DNA of 64,000 bases from QHWK01 sp035315685 (GTDB lineage Bacteria > Acidobacteriota > Vicinamibacteria > Vicinamibacterales > CAVVIG01): positions 1 to 64,000 of the forward strand of contig DATFXR010000095.1 of NCBI GenBank assembly GCA_035315685.1, given 5' to 3'. The notes under the pieces were generated by a model. The model was not told the DNA's origin. It did no database searches and was given only the letters and a program-made list of their open reading frames with translations. Of the stretch, positions 14,394 to 23,266 are shown piece by piece. Position 1 is the first letter of the stretch, and each line of letters begins with the position of its first letter. A program made the translations under genes and the position numbers.

Positions 14394-16898
14394 ATGAGGC
14401 GACCGCGGCTCACTCTCCAACGCATCGGGTCCTGCGTCGCAATCCTGCTTGCGATCGCGCACGCCAGCGCGGTCGCGGCCCAGGAGAGCTCCGCCGCGAC
14501 CGTCGCGCAGAGCGGCATTGCCGGGGTCGTCAAGGACGCGACCGGCGCCGTTCTCCCCGGCGTCACGGTGGAAGCGACGAGCCCGGCGCCGCTCGACAAC
14601 GCCCGCTCCGTCGTCACCGACGCCGAGGGGAAATACGCGATCGCCGATCTGCGACCGGGCACCTACTCGGTCACGTTCAGCCTGGCCGGCTTCAAAACGT
14701 TCAAGCGTGATGGTGTCGAGCTGCCCGCCGCTTCCACGGCGACGGTCAATGCGGAGATGAACGTCGCATCGCTCCAGGAAACGGTCATCGTCACCGCGCG
14801 CAAACGCGCCGAGGATCTGCAGCAGGTGCCGCAGTCGATCGCGGCGGATACCGCGGAGGAGCTCGAGGCGCAGTCCGTGCAGCGGCTGTCCGATCTCGGT
14901 CAAGTGACGCCGAATTTGCTGTATGGCCAGAAGGTGCAGTCCGGCAGCAGCGCCGGCCAGGTCTACATTCGGGGCATCGGTCAGCAGGACACCAAAGCGC
15001 TCTTCAGTCCGGGCGTGGGAATCTACGTCGACGGCGTCTATCTCGGTCGTGCCCAGGCTAACGATCTGGACATGGCTGACGTGAAACAAGTGGAGGTCCT
15101 CTACGGACCGCAAGGGACGCTCTTCGGCAAAAATTCGAACGGCGGCGCCATCAACGTCGTGACGACCAAGCCGGACCTCTCGGCAGCGAGACCGGTCGGC
15201 AGCATCGAGCTGCAAACAGGAAACTTTGCCAGGCTCGACGCGCTTGGCGTATTGAGCGTGCCGCTGGTCGCCAACAAGGCTGCTTTGCAAGTGAGCGTGA
15301 CGCGTCGTGGTCAGGATGGCTACAGCCAGCGGATCGACGGCCAGGATCAGGCGAACCAGAACAGAACCTCCGGGCGCGCACAGCTGCTGTTGAAGCCTGC
15401 CAGCAGCTTCGAAGCGTCCGTCAGCGTCGATGGCACGTCCTTCGACGAACACTCCGGAGCCTACCGGCTGGTCGATGTACGGGAGACGTCTCGGATTCCC
15501 GTGGCGTACGCGCTGCTCACGCCGTACCGCTACGACGATCGGTGGGTCACGGCGAGCGACTTCCGGGTCAACGGAACCGGGCCGAACAAGAACGCGGGCC
15601 ACGTCTGGGGATCGTCGTTGGCGCTCACGTGGGACCAGCCGTGGGGCACGCTCAGGTCGATCACCGCCTATCGGAGTCTTCACTCCGACAGCGAATTCGA
15701 TCCGGACGGATCGCCGCTCACCGTCCTCGACATCCTGAATCCGATTGACCAGCGTCAGTTTTCGCAGGAGGTCCAGCTCGCCGGCACGTCGTTCGACCGG
15801 AGACTTCGCTGGGTGACCGGCCTCTACTACTTCAAGGAGCACGCGCAGGACCTCGAGCCGTCGATCATCGTGGTCGAGATCTTCCACGGCGAAGCGAACC
15901 TGTCCTACAACAACTGGGTGGAGAATCAGAGCCCCGCGGCATACGGGCAGCTGACGTTCGACCTGACGAACCGGCTCAAGCTGACCGCCGGCGGTCGGCT
16001 CTCGCAGGACAAGGTCGATGCGGAGCGCATTCAGACCGGCTATCCGGTCCCTGACATCCAGCAGCCGTTGGCGACCCGGTCGGCTAGCTGGACATTCTTC
16101 CTGCCGCGAGTCGGACTCGACTATCAGTGGACGCCACGCGTGATGACCTACGCGTCGGTGGCGGAAGGCTCGAAGAGCGGCGGGTTCAACGGACGCGCGG
16201 CGTCGCCAGAGGAATTCGCGCAGTTCGAGCCCGAGACAGTGTGGGCGTACGAAGTAGGGCTTCGCTCCGAGTGGTTCGACAGGCGCGTGCGCTTCAACGC
16301 GACCGGCTTCTACAGTGACTACAAGGACTTTCAGATCCAGCTGAATCGATCGACGGTGGACCCCGAGACGGGCCAGCCGCACGCGTTCAGTTTCGTCGGA
16401 AACATGCCGAAGGCGACGATCAAGGGTGGCGAATTCACGCTTGCTGCCGTGCCGTTACCGAGCCTGCGACTGCTGGCAGGTCTCGGAATCACAGATGGCA
16501 AGTACGTGACCGTGACGCCGGGCGCACCGGTGACTACTGACGACCAGTTCGTGGATGCACCGAAGTTCACGGTCACTGCTGGCGCGGAGTACGCCGCAGC
16601 GATCGGCAACCTGGGGCATCTTGTCGCGCGCGGGGACTACATTCACAAGAGTACGATTCAATACGACTACGGTAACTCGCCGTTAGTCGCCCAGAGTCCC
16701 TTCGGACTGCTGAACGCGAGGCTGACCTGGCAGCTGCGCAACTCGCCGGTGTCCCTGTTCCTGTTCGGAACGAACCTGACCGATACGCACTATGCGCTCG
16801 GCGGCCTCGATGACGGACCCGGCGGAGGGCTTGGCGAAGTGATCAAGCTCATGGGCCCGCCTCGCCAGTGGGGCGTGGGCGCTCACTACCGCTTCTAA
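14394..16898 (+). CDS. TonB-dependent outer-membrane receptor with CarboxypepD_reg-like domain
   Basis: 834 aa. Signal peptide about 1-26 (IGSCVAILLAIAHASAVAAQ), a carboxypeptidase-regulatory-like beta domain at about 40-125 (GIAGVVKDATGAVLPGVTVEAT...GKYAIADLRPGTYSV), a plug at about 140-260 (QQVPQSIAADTAEEL; YIRGIGQQD; VEVLYGPQGTLFGKN) and a 22-strand barrel ending in the terminal aromatic of GVGAHYRF. ATG 14394 follows GAGG and comes 12 nt after the AraC stop. The open frame extends to 13914, but that part is only antisense-free overlap with the AraC gene. The plug resembles the Sphingomonas-type receptors with many uncharacterised substrates. Confidence 0.95.
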   Translation: MRRPRLTLQRIGSCVAILLAIAHASAVAAQESSAATVAQSGIAGVVKDATGAVLPGVTVEATSPAPLDNARSVVTDAEGKYAIADLRPGTYSVTFSLAGFKTFKRDGVELPAASTATVNAEMNVASLQETVIVTARKRAEDLQQVPQSIAADTAEELEAQSVQRLSDLGQVTPNLLYGQKVQSGSSAGQVYIRGIGQQDTKALFSPGVGIYVDGVYLGRAQANDLDMADVKQVEVLYGPQGTLFGKNSNGGAINVVTTKPDLSAARPVGSIELQTGNFARLDALGVLSVPLVANKAALQVSVTRRGQDGYSQRIDGQDQANQNRTSGRAQLLLKPASSFEASVSVDGTSFDEHSGAYRLVDVRETSRIPVAYALLTPYRYDDRWVTASDFRVNGTGPNKNAGHVWGSSLALTWDQPWGTLRSITAYRSLHSDSEFDPDGSPLTVLDILNPIDQRQFSQEVQLAGTSFDRRLRWVTGLYYFKEHAQDLEPSIIVVEIFHGEANLSYNNWVENQSPAAYGQLTFDLTNRLKLTAGGRLSQDKVDAERIQTGYPVPDIQQPLATRSASWTFFLPRVGLDYQWTPRVMTYASVAEGSKSGGFNGRAASPEEFAQFEPETVWAYEVGLRSEWFDRRVRFNATGFYSDYKDFQIQLNRSTVDPETGQPHAFSFVGNMPKATIKGGEFTLAAVPLPSLRLLAGLGITDGKYVTVTPGAPVTTDDQFVDAPKFTVTAGAEYAAAIGNLGHLVARGDYIHKSTIQYDYGNSPLVAQSPFGLLNARLTWQLRNSPVSLFLFGTNLTDTHYALGGLDDGPGGGLGEVIKLMGPPRQWGVGAHYRF

Positions 16899-16921
16899 AG
16901 CGTGCGAGTGTTGCGCGTCGA

Positions 16922-16939
16922 GTCCGGCTCGAGCCGGAC
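16922..16939. terminator. 18-bp perfect palindrome between convergent genes
   Basis: GTCCGGCTCGAGCCGGAC is a perfect palindrome (9-bp arms), 23 bp after the receptor stop and 35 bp after the stop of the convergent glgX gene. There is no long T run, so it is a probable bidirectional hairpin terminator or an intergenic repeat. Confidence 0.5.
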
Positions 16940-16973
16940 ACTACGTGCGACGGAAGCGATCGCCGGCTTGCGA

Positions 16974-19028
16974 TCAAGACATCCGTTCGTCCGAATACAA
17001 CACGACGACCGAACGCGGGGCCGCGCGGTAGGAAGACCCGGAGACGGCAGGAGCGATGTCCCAGTCGACGATGTCGTTTGGTGAGTCGAGGCCGGTATCG
17101 ATCCACCGTCGCCAGGCCCCGTCGTGGCCGCCTGCTGGCGGCAGCTCGAAGTCGAGCGGTTCCCAGTAGGCGTTCAGAATCGTGTGGATCCAGACCTTCT
17201 CGAACGGATCCTCCATCGTGAACGCCAGGCTGTGCGACCAGTCGCTCCAGTCTGGCTGATTGAGATGCACGCCGTGCCAGCTGCTGTTCGAGCTGCGAAG
17301 GATCCGCTCCAGGCTCAGACGCTGTCGCTCGGGTTCAGCCGAGCGCTGCGCGCGGCGCCCGTTCAAGAGGCGCACGAATCGGTGCACGTCTGCGTGCTTG
17401 TCGAGCAGCCGCCAGTCGAACCAGCTGATCTCGTTGTCATGACCGTAGGCGTTGTTGTTGCCCTGCTGCGTGCGACGAACCTCGTCGCCCATCAGCATCA
17501 TCGGCATCCCGAGCGACAGCATCGTCGTGGCGAAGTAGTTCTTCACCTGCCGGGTGCGCAGCGCCTCGACCGCGGGATCGTCGGCCGGACCTTCCACGCC
17601 CCAGTTGCCGCTGCGGTTGTCGTCGTTGCCATCCCTGTTGCCCTCGCCATTGGCCTCGTTGTGCTTGGAGGCGTAGGACACGAGATCGTTGAGCGTGAAG
17701 CCGTCGTGGCAGGTGACGAAGTTGACGCTCTCCTCGGCCTCGCGTTCCTTGTGGCCGTAGATGTTCGGGCTGCCGAGCAGCCGATCGGCGAGCGGCCCCA
17801 CCGTGCGTTCGTCGCCGCGGAAAAAGCTGCGCACGTCGTCTCGAAAGCGCCCGTTCCATTCACGCCAGCTGTCGCCGGTGAACGAACCGACCTGATACAG
17901 GCCGGCGGCGTCCCACGCTTCTGCAATGAGCTTGGTCCCCGCCAGCGCCGGGTCCGATTCGATGTCCCACAACACCGGCGGCCTCGGCATCGGATTGCCC
18001 GATTCGTCGCGGCTGAGAATCGACGCCAGATCGAACCGGAAGCCGTCGACGTGCATCGCCTCCACCCAGTAGCGGAGGCTGTCGACGATCATGCGGCGGA
18101 CGATCGGATGATTCGCGTTGAGCGTATTGCCGGTGCCGCTATAGTTCGAGTAGTAGGTCTCGTCGCGTTCGAGGATGTAGTAGGTCCGGTTGTCGATGCC
18201 ACGAAAACTCAGCGTCGGCCCGCGCTGATCGCCTTCGGTCGTGTGATTGAAGACCACGTCGAGAATCACTTCGAGGCCAGCGCGATGCAGCGCTTTGACC
18301 ATGTCGCGGAATTCGTCGACCGGACCGAGCGGATCCTGCCGTGAGCTGTAGGCGCGGTGCGGTGAGAAGAACGAGATCGGCGCATAGCCCCAATAATTGA
18401 CCAGTCCGGAAGGCGCGTCCTGCGCGTCGTACTGAAACACAGGCAGCAGCTCGACGGCGGTGATTCCCAGCTCCTGCAGATACGGAATCTTCTCGATCAA
18501 GCCGGCATAGGTGCCCCGCTTCGGGTCGGCGACGCCGGAGCTGGGATGGCGCGTGAATCCGCGAACGTGCATCTCATAGATGATCGTCTTCGATGATGGT
18601 CGCTGCAGGTGAACGTCGCCTTCCCAGTCGTAGGCGTGGGGATCGACGACGATGCTCTTCATCGACGCCGCGGTGTTGTCGCCGGGGCCAGCCGCGGCGG
18701 CGCGGCTGTACGTCCTCGGGACGGCAACTCCGCGCCCGTAAGGATCGAGCAGCACTTTCGCAGGATCGAATCGCAGACCGTTGGCGGGATCGAACGGTCC
18801 CGTCACGCGATACGCATACAGCTGCCCCGCCCGGACGGCGGGCACGAAGACATGCCAGTACGCGTAGGCGCGATCCACCGCAGGATCGATCGGGATCACG
18901 CGAGCCGGGTGGGCATCGTCGTCGCGATCGAAGAGCAGCAGATCCACGCCGGTCGCATCGCGGGAGAACAGGCTGAAGTTGACGCCGCCGGGCATCACCG
19001 TCGCGCCAAGCGGTGAGGGACTGCTCAT
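16974..19028 (-). CDS. glgX: glycogen debranching enzyme (GH13 isoamylase type)
   Basis: 684 aa. N-terminal CBM48-like domain (SPLGATVMPGGVNFSLFSRDATGVDLLLFD), then the GH13 barrel. Region I is DVVFNHT, region II is VDGFRFDLAS (nucleophile Asp), region III is KLIAEAWD (acid/base Glu), and region IV is FVTCHDGFT with the transition-state Asp following His. The isoamylase/GlgX block HNEANGEGNRDGNDDNRSGNWG is present. It hydrolyses alpha-1,6 branches of phosphorylase-limit glycogen. ATG 19028 is preceded by AAGGA. No other glycogen gene lies nearby, and it converges on the TonB receptor. Confidence 0.96.
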   Translation of the reverse strand: MSSPSPLGATVMPGGVNFSLFSRDATGVDLLLFDRDDDAHPARVIPIDPAVDRAYAYWHVFVPAVRAGQLYAYRVTGPFDPANGLRFDPAKVLLDPYGRGVAVPRTYSRAAAAGPGDNTAASMKSIVVDPHAYDWEGDVHLQRPSSKTIIYEMHVRGFTRHPSSGVADPKRGTYAGLIEKIPYLQELGITAVELLPVFQYDAQDAPSGLVNYWGYAPISFFSPHRAYSSRQDPLGPVDEFRDMVKALHRAGLEVILDVVFNHTTEGDQRGPTLSFRGIDNRTYYILERDETYYSNYSGTGNTLNANHPIVRRMIVDSLRYWVEAMHVDGFRFDLASILSRDESGNPMPRPPVLWDIESDPALAGTKLIAEAWDAAGLYQVGSFTGDSWREWNGRFRDDVRSFFRGDERTVGPLADRLLGSPNIYGHKEREAEESVNFVTCHDGFTLNDLVSYASKHNEANGEGNRDGNDDNRSGNWGVEGPADDPAVEALRTRQVKNYFATTMLSLGMPMMLMGDEVRRTQQGNNNAYGHDNEISWFDWRLLDKHADVHRFVRLLNGRRAQRSAEPERQRLSLERILRSSNSSWHGVHLNQPDWSDWSHSLAFTMEDPFEKVWIHTILNAYWEPLDFELPPAGGHDGAWRRWIDTGLDSPNDIVDWDIAPAVSGSSYRAAPRSVVVLYSDERMS

Positions 19029-19208
19029 CGCATCATCCTTATCGAGACCTCGGCGCGCCGCTCAGTAGCCCCGGCGGTTCCCGGCAAATTCAGCCGCTGC
19101 GCATCATACGCCGCCAGGCCGGAGAGCACGATGACGCCTGCGAAGGACGGCTCTCGCACTGATCGATGGCGCGCGTGCAGGTCGTCGCGTCTCATACGTC
19201 CCATGCCG

Positions 19209-19397
19209 TCACCGTCGAATCGCCGCAGCCGGCGCCACCGCCGCCGGCCGCGTTTTCGTGTGCCGAATCAGGTCGCCCGCGAATGCACCGGCCAGCAGTG
19301 CTCCGGCCCAGATTGCGGGCCAGAGCATCACCTGAACCACAACCTGCACTCCGGACGGCAGTCGCAGGAAGTCATTCGCAGCCATGACGGCGGTCAC
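19209..19397 (-). CDS. small single-pass membrane protein
   Basis: 62 aa from GTG 19397, whose GTGA overlaps the stop of the SYLF gene (19394-19396). One hydrophobic helix (VQVMLWPAIWAGALLAGAFAGDLI) is followed by a basic, Ala/Pro-rich tail. I recognise no family. The overlap with the SYLF gene is the main support. ATG at the fifth codon is an alternative start. Confidence 0.45.
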   Translation of the reverse strand: MTAVMAANDFLRLPSGVQVVVQVMLWPAIWAGALLAGAFAGDLIRHTKTRPAAVAPAAAIRR

Positions 19398-20128
19398 TGC
19401 CGGTCTGTGCCCGGCGTCACGTAGCGGCCAAGCGTCTGCGGAAACACCGCGAGCTTCGCGTCGATGTCAGCACCCGCGTCGTCGGCGAGGAGCTCGCGCG
19501 CGGTCTTGTTGTAGACGGCAGTGTTCAGGTCGTTTTCAGGCTTGATCACGATCCCCTTGACGTTGGCGCCGGCGAAGAGCCCGTGGCTGCGCGAGTAGGT
19601 CAGGATTTCCGCCTGCATCGTCGCATCGGTGCCGGCGCCGTGGTACTTGCCGACCGGCCCTGCCGCAGCGCTGACCTCGGCGCCGACCTCGAACTTGTCC
19701 TTCATCAGCCCCTGGACGCTGTCGTCGGTCATGAGCAGCATGAAGAAGTCGGTTGCGGACGCACCGATCTGCGCGCCGACGCTGGGGCCGCCGCCGCGCA
19801 CGAAGATCGGCTGGCTCCAGCCGCCGTTGACGTGGCGGCTGACCACGCCGCGGCCGCCCTCGCCGCCGACGGCGAACGCGACTTTGATGACCTGCGGGAA
19901 CACCATGATCGCCTTGGCCTGTGACAGGACGTCAGCCGGAATCGCCTTTTCCGGCTCCTGCATGATGGCTTCGAACGCCCTGGCCGCCTTCGCGGACTGC
20001 GACGCGGCCTCCTTCACTTTCTTGTCCCTGGACTCGTCGCCGCGCGCATGCAGCGATGGCGCGATGCCGGCGACGACGCTGGCGGCGAGCGTGGCCGCGA
20101 GCAGGATGTGGTTTCGTTCTGATCTCAT
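19394..20128 (-). CDS. SYLF-domain lipid-binding exported protein
   Basis: 244 aa with a signal peptide (about 8-28, ending SLHARG). The SYLF blocks are canonical: AKAIMVFPQVIKVAFAVGGEGGRGVV, GGWSQPIFVRGGGPSVGAQIGASATDFFMLLM, GLFAGANVKGIVI and a terminal PQTLGRYV. ATG 20128 is chosen because GGAG lies 9 nt upstream; in-frame ATGs at 20134 and 20143 sit on that ribosome-binding site. It follows the HdeD gene by 17 nt. It is a better-conserved paralog of the protein at 2096-2851, so it is likely the functional copy. Confidence 0.9.
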   Translation of the reverse strand: MRSERNHILLAATLAASVVAGIAPSLHARGDESRDKKVKEAASQSAKAARAFEAIMQEPEKAIPADVLSQAKAIMVFPQVIKVAFAVGGEGGRGVVSRHVNGGWSQPIFVRGGGPSVGAQIGASATDFFMLLMTDDSVQGLMKDKFEVGAEVSAAAGPVGKYHGAGTDATMQAEILTYSRSHGLFAGANVKGIVIKPENDLNTAVYNKTARELLADDAGADIDAKLAVFPQTLGRYVTPGTDRQ

Positions 20129-20145
20129 GACCATCTTCTCCATTC

Positions 20146-20721
20146 CTACGCGTACGAGGTCGATAAATCCGTCAACGCGCCGGCAAACCTCAGCAGCGCC
20201 CAGCCGTCGAGAATCAGGTCGATGCCGACTGCAAATCCGATGAACCAGGTCGCCGACGCCGGCCACTGCATCGCGAGCATGACGCCGAGCGCCACCGCGA
20301 TCAGGCCGGACGCGACGCTCCAGCCCCAGCCGGGGAACAGCAGCGAAATCGACGCAATCGTCTTGAACAGGCCGGCGACGAAGAAATAGAAGCTGAGGAG
20401 CAGCGTGATGCTCTGCGCCCCGGCGTCGGGATAGAGCACAATCAACGCCCCGACCGTCGCGCGGATGATCCCGTCGAGCAGAAAGAGGAAGAACCCGCTC
20501 CAGCTGCGGACGTAGAACGCGTTCACCACCTGCATGACGCCGGCGGTCATCAGCAGCCACCCGATCAGCGCCACCGATACCGTCGTCGCGGTGACGTCGT
20601 AGATCACCGCCGCCGTCCCCAGGATCATCAGGCTGATGCCGGCGAAGGTCACCCAGCCGCGAACGTTGCTCTCGCTCATGCCGCCCGCGAACCCGTTCGC
20701 GGTCATCGTTTCTGAACTCAT
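20146..20721 (-). CDS. HdeD-family membrane protein
   Basis: 191 aa with six hydrophobic segments (WVTFAGISLMILGTAAVIYDV; ALIGWLLMTAGVMQVVNAF; SGFFLFLLDGIIRATVGALIV; LLLSFYFFVAGLFKTIASI; GLIAVALGVMLA; WFIGFAVGIDLILDGWALL). This matches the HdeD/DUF308 family, linked to acid and heat resistance in enterobacteria. The start at ATG 20721 has AAAGGA upstream and overlaps the stop of a possible short upstream ORF. The SYLF gene follows by 17 nt, so this is an operon of envelope-stress type. Confidence 0.9.
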   Translation of the reverse strand: MSSETMTANGFAGGMSESNVRGWVTFAGISLMILGTAAVIYDVTATTVSVALIGWLLMTAGVMQVVNAFYVRSWSGFFLFLLDGIIRATVGALIVLYPDAGAQSITLLLSFYFFVAGLFKTIASISLLFPGWGWSVASGLIAVALGVMLAMQWPASATWFIGFAVGIDLILDGWALLRFAGALTDLSTSYA

Positions 20722-20825
20722 GACATGTCCTTTCCGTGGCCGCCTGCGCAGCCTTGAGCTTCGATTCGATCGATGTCGATTTGCGAATCGATCCGTTTGC
20801 GAAACGCCGTCTTCATCTGGTTCAT
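20718..20825 (-). CDS. possible short upstream ORF before HdeD
   Basis: 35 codons from ATG 20825, giving a basic then Gly-rich peptide (MNQMKTAFRKRIDSQIDIDR and 15 more). Its TGA overlaps the HdeD ATG (ATGA). A GGAG lies 11 nt before the start, which is rather far. It could be a translated leader that couples HdeD translation, or chance. Confidence 0.25.
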   Translation of the reverse strand: MNQMKTAFRKRIDSQIDIDRIEAQGCAGGHGKDMS

Positions 20826-21370
20826 CTCTTGTGTCGCTCCTCGTGAAACCCTTCGGTGAATCAGTCCGCGGATCGCGGCTGCTCGTCGAGCCAGGTGTTG
20901 TGGCGCCTGCCTTCCCTTTTCGATTGCGTCGCGAACGCGATTCCAATCGCAGCCAGGCAGTGCACGGCGGGTGCCACGGAGGCGCGGCGTCGATCGCTGG
21001 AATTTGAGGGGAAGCATCGATGCCACTGGCTTCTGCGATGCCAAGGCGTCAGCGCCTGCCAGCGCATTGGCAGCCCTGGCGGTCAGCGGCCGGGCATTCA
21101 GGTCTGCGGACGTCTCGCGCGGCACACACACACATCGAGCGCGGTACGAACAGTAGTGCGACCGCATACAGCTGCTTGATGGCGACCGCATTGATGTCGC
21201 GGTCGTGCGTTGGTGCGGAGTCAGGCAGGCGACGATGGACGGCGTCTGTGGCCGCCCATCGCCTTCAAGCTTGGCGGGTGCTCGCGGAGGTGTGAGAAGC
21301 GTCGGCCCGGCTTGAAATCAGGCCGACAGCGAGCAGAGCGTTTTGACGCGCGCACGGCAGGTGCCCGCGT
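20826..21370. other. 545-bp intergenic region without a supported gene
   Basis: Open frames on both strands here lack ribosome-binding sites and recognisable residues. It must hold the promoter of the HdeD operon on the minus strand, but I could not assign -35 and -10 boxes with confidence. An ACACACAC run lies near 21124-21132. Confidence 0.4.
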
Positions 21371-22390
21371 TTACGGGTTCGACGGCTGCCCAGAAACCGA
21401 TGCGATCGCATCGACCTGCGTCGGCTGGTTGGCAGCGCGCTCCAGCCAGAGAATACGAATCACAGCGGCTGCGGGCACGGAGAGCAGGACGCCGAGCAGT
21501 CCGCCGATCTGGCCGCCGGCCATCAACGCGAAGATGACGGTGATCGGTTTGAGCTGCAGCCGGTCTCCCATGATCCGCGGCGACAGCGCGAAGTTCTCGA
21601 CCACCTTCCACACACCGATCACCAGGACCATCCAGATCCACGGCGCCTGGGCGAACCAGCCGGCGGTCAGGACGATCGCCGCGGCCATGATCCATCCGAC
21701 GACCGGGATGAATTCGAGCGCGCCCGACAGCATGCCGAGCGCCAGCGGGTACGGGAACCCGAGGATGGCCATCGCGCCCGTGTAGACCACGCCGGTCAAA
21801 CCGGCGAGCGCCAGCTGCGCGCGCGTGTACTGCGCCAGCATCGTGTCGATCTTCTCGACCGTCCGTTTGACGCTGGCCCGGTCGCGCCGCTGTGCGAACA
21901 GATCGACCGCGCCGTCGATCAGCGCCGGCCGGTTGCCGAGGAAGAAGGTCGCGATGAGCGGCACCATCAGCAGCCAGCCGATGTCGGACGCCACCGACGT
22001 CACGGCGCTGATCGCACGCTCGCCGGTGCCCTTGAGCGCGTTGACGCTGTTGCCGAAGTATTCGTGGTTCGCGACGCGCGACAGCACGCCGGGCGCGCCA
22101 TCGTGGAGCTGCTGCATCTGGCCCACGACCGTTGGTTCCATCGCGTACCCGGCGCCGAGCATCAGCACCAGTGCGCTCACGTAGACGAGCGCGATGGCGC
22201 CGCTCCGGCTGTCGGCGTGGAGCAGCCGCCGCTGCACCCAGTCGACGAGCGGTTCGAGCAGATACGCCAGCAGCAGCGCCAGGATGAACACGCCGAGTGT
22301 CGCGCGGGCTGCGAACAGCAGGCCGGCAACCGCGGCGAAGAGGGTGATCGTCGTCAGGACGTTGCCGGTGCGATCGTCGAGCGCAAACAC
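21371..22390 (-). CDS. AI-2E family (UPF0118/PerM) transporter
   Basis: 339 aa, with the N-terminal helix pair (LFAARATLGVFILALLLAYLLEPLVDWVQRR), a central soluble segment and the conserved C-terminal block (ALGMLSGALEFIPVVGWIMAAAIVL; PRIMGDRLQLKPITVIFALMAGGQIGGLLGVLLSVP), which is diagnostic for this family. Members include TqsA, Na+/H+ antiporters and proteins of unknown substrate. GTG 22390 follows GGAG. The gene lies 17 nt after the M48 protease stop. Confidence 0.92.
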   Translation of the reverse strand: MFALDDRTGNVLTTITLFAAVAGLLFAARATLGVFILALLLAYLLEPLVDWVQRRLLHADSRSGAIALVYVSALVLMLGAGYAMEPTVVGQMQQLHDGAPGVLSRVANHEYFGNSVNALKGTGERAISAVTSVASDIGWLLMVPLIATFFLGNRPALIDGAVDLFAQRRDRASVKRTVEKIDTMLAQYTRAQLALAGLTGVVYTGAMAILGFPYPLALGMLSGALEFIPVVGWIMAAAIVLTAGWFAQAPWIWMVLVIGVWKVVENFALSPRIMGDRLQLKPITVIFALMAGGQIGGLLGVLLSVPAAAVIRILWLERAANQPTQVDAIASVSGQPSNP

Positions 22391-22407
22391 GTGCGGCTCC
22401 GTTCCGT

Positions 22408-23208
22408 TCAGCGCAGGAACACTTCAGCAGTGTCTCTGGGAAGGACCAGCGCCTTCGCGGTCCTGACGTCTGAGGGGAATGATCCAAAGACGCTCGGGTT
22501 CTCGCGGAAGTGCTGCTTCAGCGCCGCGACGCGATGCGCGTTGTCGGGATGATCCGACAGCAGCTGCGGCACCTGGGCCGTGTCGGCCGCATCGAAGTCC
22601 TGAAACAGCCACACCAGCCCCCACGGGTTGTAGTTGCCGGCGGCGCAGAAGTCAGAACCGGTGATGTCGGCCGCGGCTTCCGCCTCCCGCGAGTAGCCGA
22701 GCGATCGCAGCTTGCCGATCAACGCAATCGCCAGCACGTGCGCCCGCGTGGGACCGAGCAGGATCGCCGCGCCGATCTCACGGCGCTCCACAGCACGCTC
22801 TTTCTCGATCAGCTTCATCGAATCGTGGTGAACCGTGTGCGAGACCTCGTGGCACAGCGTGCCGGCGAGCTCCTCGGTGTTCTTGACGAAGAACAGCAGC
22901 GAGTCGGTGACGTAGACCCTGCCGCCAGGCGTGGCGAATGCGTTGGGCTGCTGCTCGTGCACGAGATAGAACTGGAACGGATGGTTGTAGTACGGCTGCG
23001 CCGTCTTCGCGACGGCGTTGGCGATGGGGTTGAGCACGTCGTAGAGCGGCGACGACGCGACGATCTCGCCTTTGCCTTTCAGTTCGTCGAACACTTCCTG
23101 GCCGACCTGCTGTTCGTCGTCCGCAGGTTCGGCTCGAGCGACCAGTGGCGCCGTTCCGCCGCCCAGACAGGCGACTGCCGCGACCGCTGCGATGAGACGC
23201 ATCCTCAT
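22408..23208 (-). CDS. M48-family zinc metalloprotease, exported
   Basis: 266 aa. Signal peptide about 1-26 (LIAAVAAVACLGGGTAPLVARA). The zinc-binding HEVSH motif is in TLCHEVSHTVHHDS, with a downstream EAEAAAD (third ligand region) and a C-terminal LLSDHPDNAHRVAAL block as in BepA/LoiP-type periplasmic proteases. These help maintain outer-membrane protein assembly. It forms an operon with the AI-2E gene. A perfect 13-bp hairpin (23224-23252) stands directly before its start. Confidence 0.92.
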   Translation of the reverse strand: MRMRLIAAVAAVACLGGGTAPLVARAEPADDEQQVGQEVFDELKGKGEIVASSPLYDVLNPIANAVAKTAQPYYNHPFQFYLVHEQQPNAFATPGGRVYVTDSLLFFVKNTEELAGTLCHEVSHTVHHDSMKLIEKERAVERREIGAAILLGPTRAHVLAIALIGKLRSLGYSREAEAAADITGSDFCAAGNYNPWGLVWLFQDFDAADTAQVPQLLSDHPDNAHRVAALKQHFRENPSVFGSFPSDVRTAKALVLPRDTAEVFLR

Positions 23209-23223
23209 GACACTCTCCCAATC

Positions 23224-23252
23224 GGGCGACGCCTGCGCGGCAGGCGTCGCCC
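23224..23252. terminator. perfect 13-bp hairpin between glycine-zipper and M48 genes
   Basis: The arms GGGCGACGCCTGC (23224-23236) and GCAGGCGTCGCCC (23240-23252) pair perfectly around GCG. On the minus strand the hairpin follows the stop of the glycine-zipper gene by about 14 nt and is followed directly by the ribosome-binding site of the M48 gene, with no U tract. It may be a partial terminator or an RNA-processing or stabilising element. Confidence 0.6.
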
Positions 23253-23266
23253 CTTTCTGACTGATC

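Noticed and set aside
14313..16382. 689-codon open frame antisense to the TonB receptor
   Set aside because: Arg/Leu-rich, no domain, no ribosome-binding site; a mirror of high-GC codon bias. The receptor on the other strand is unmistakable.
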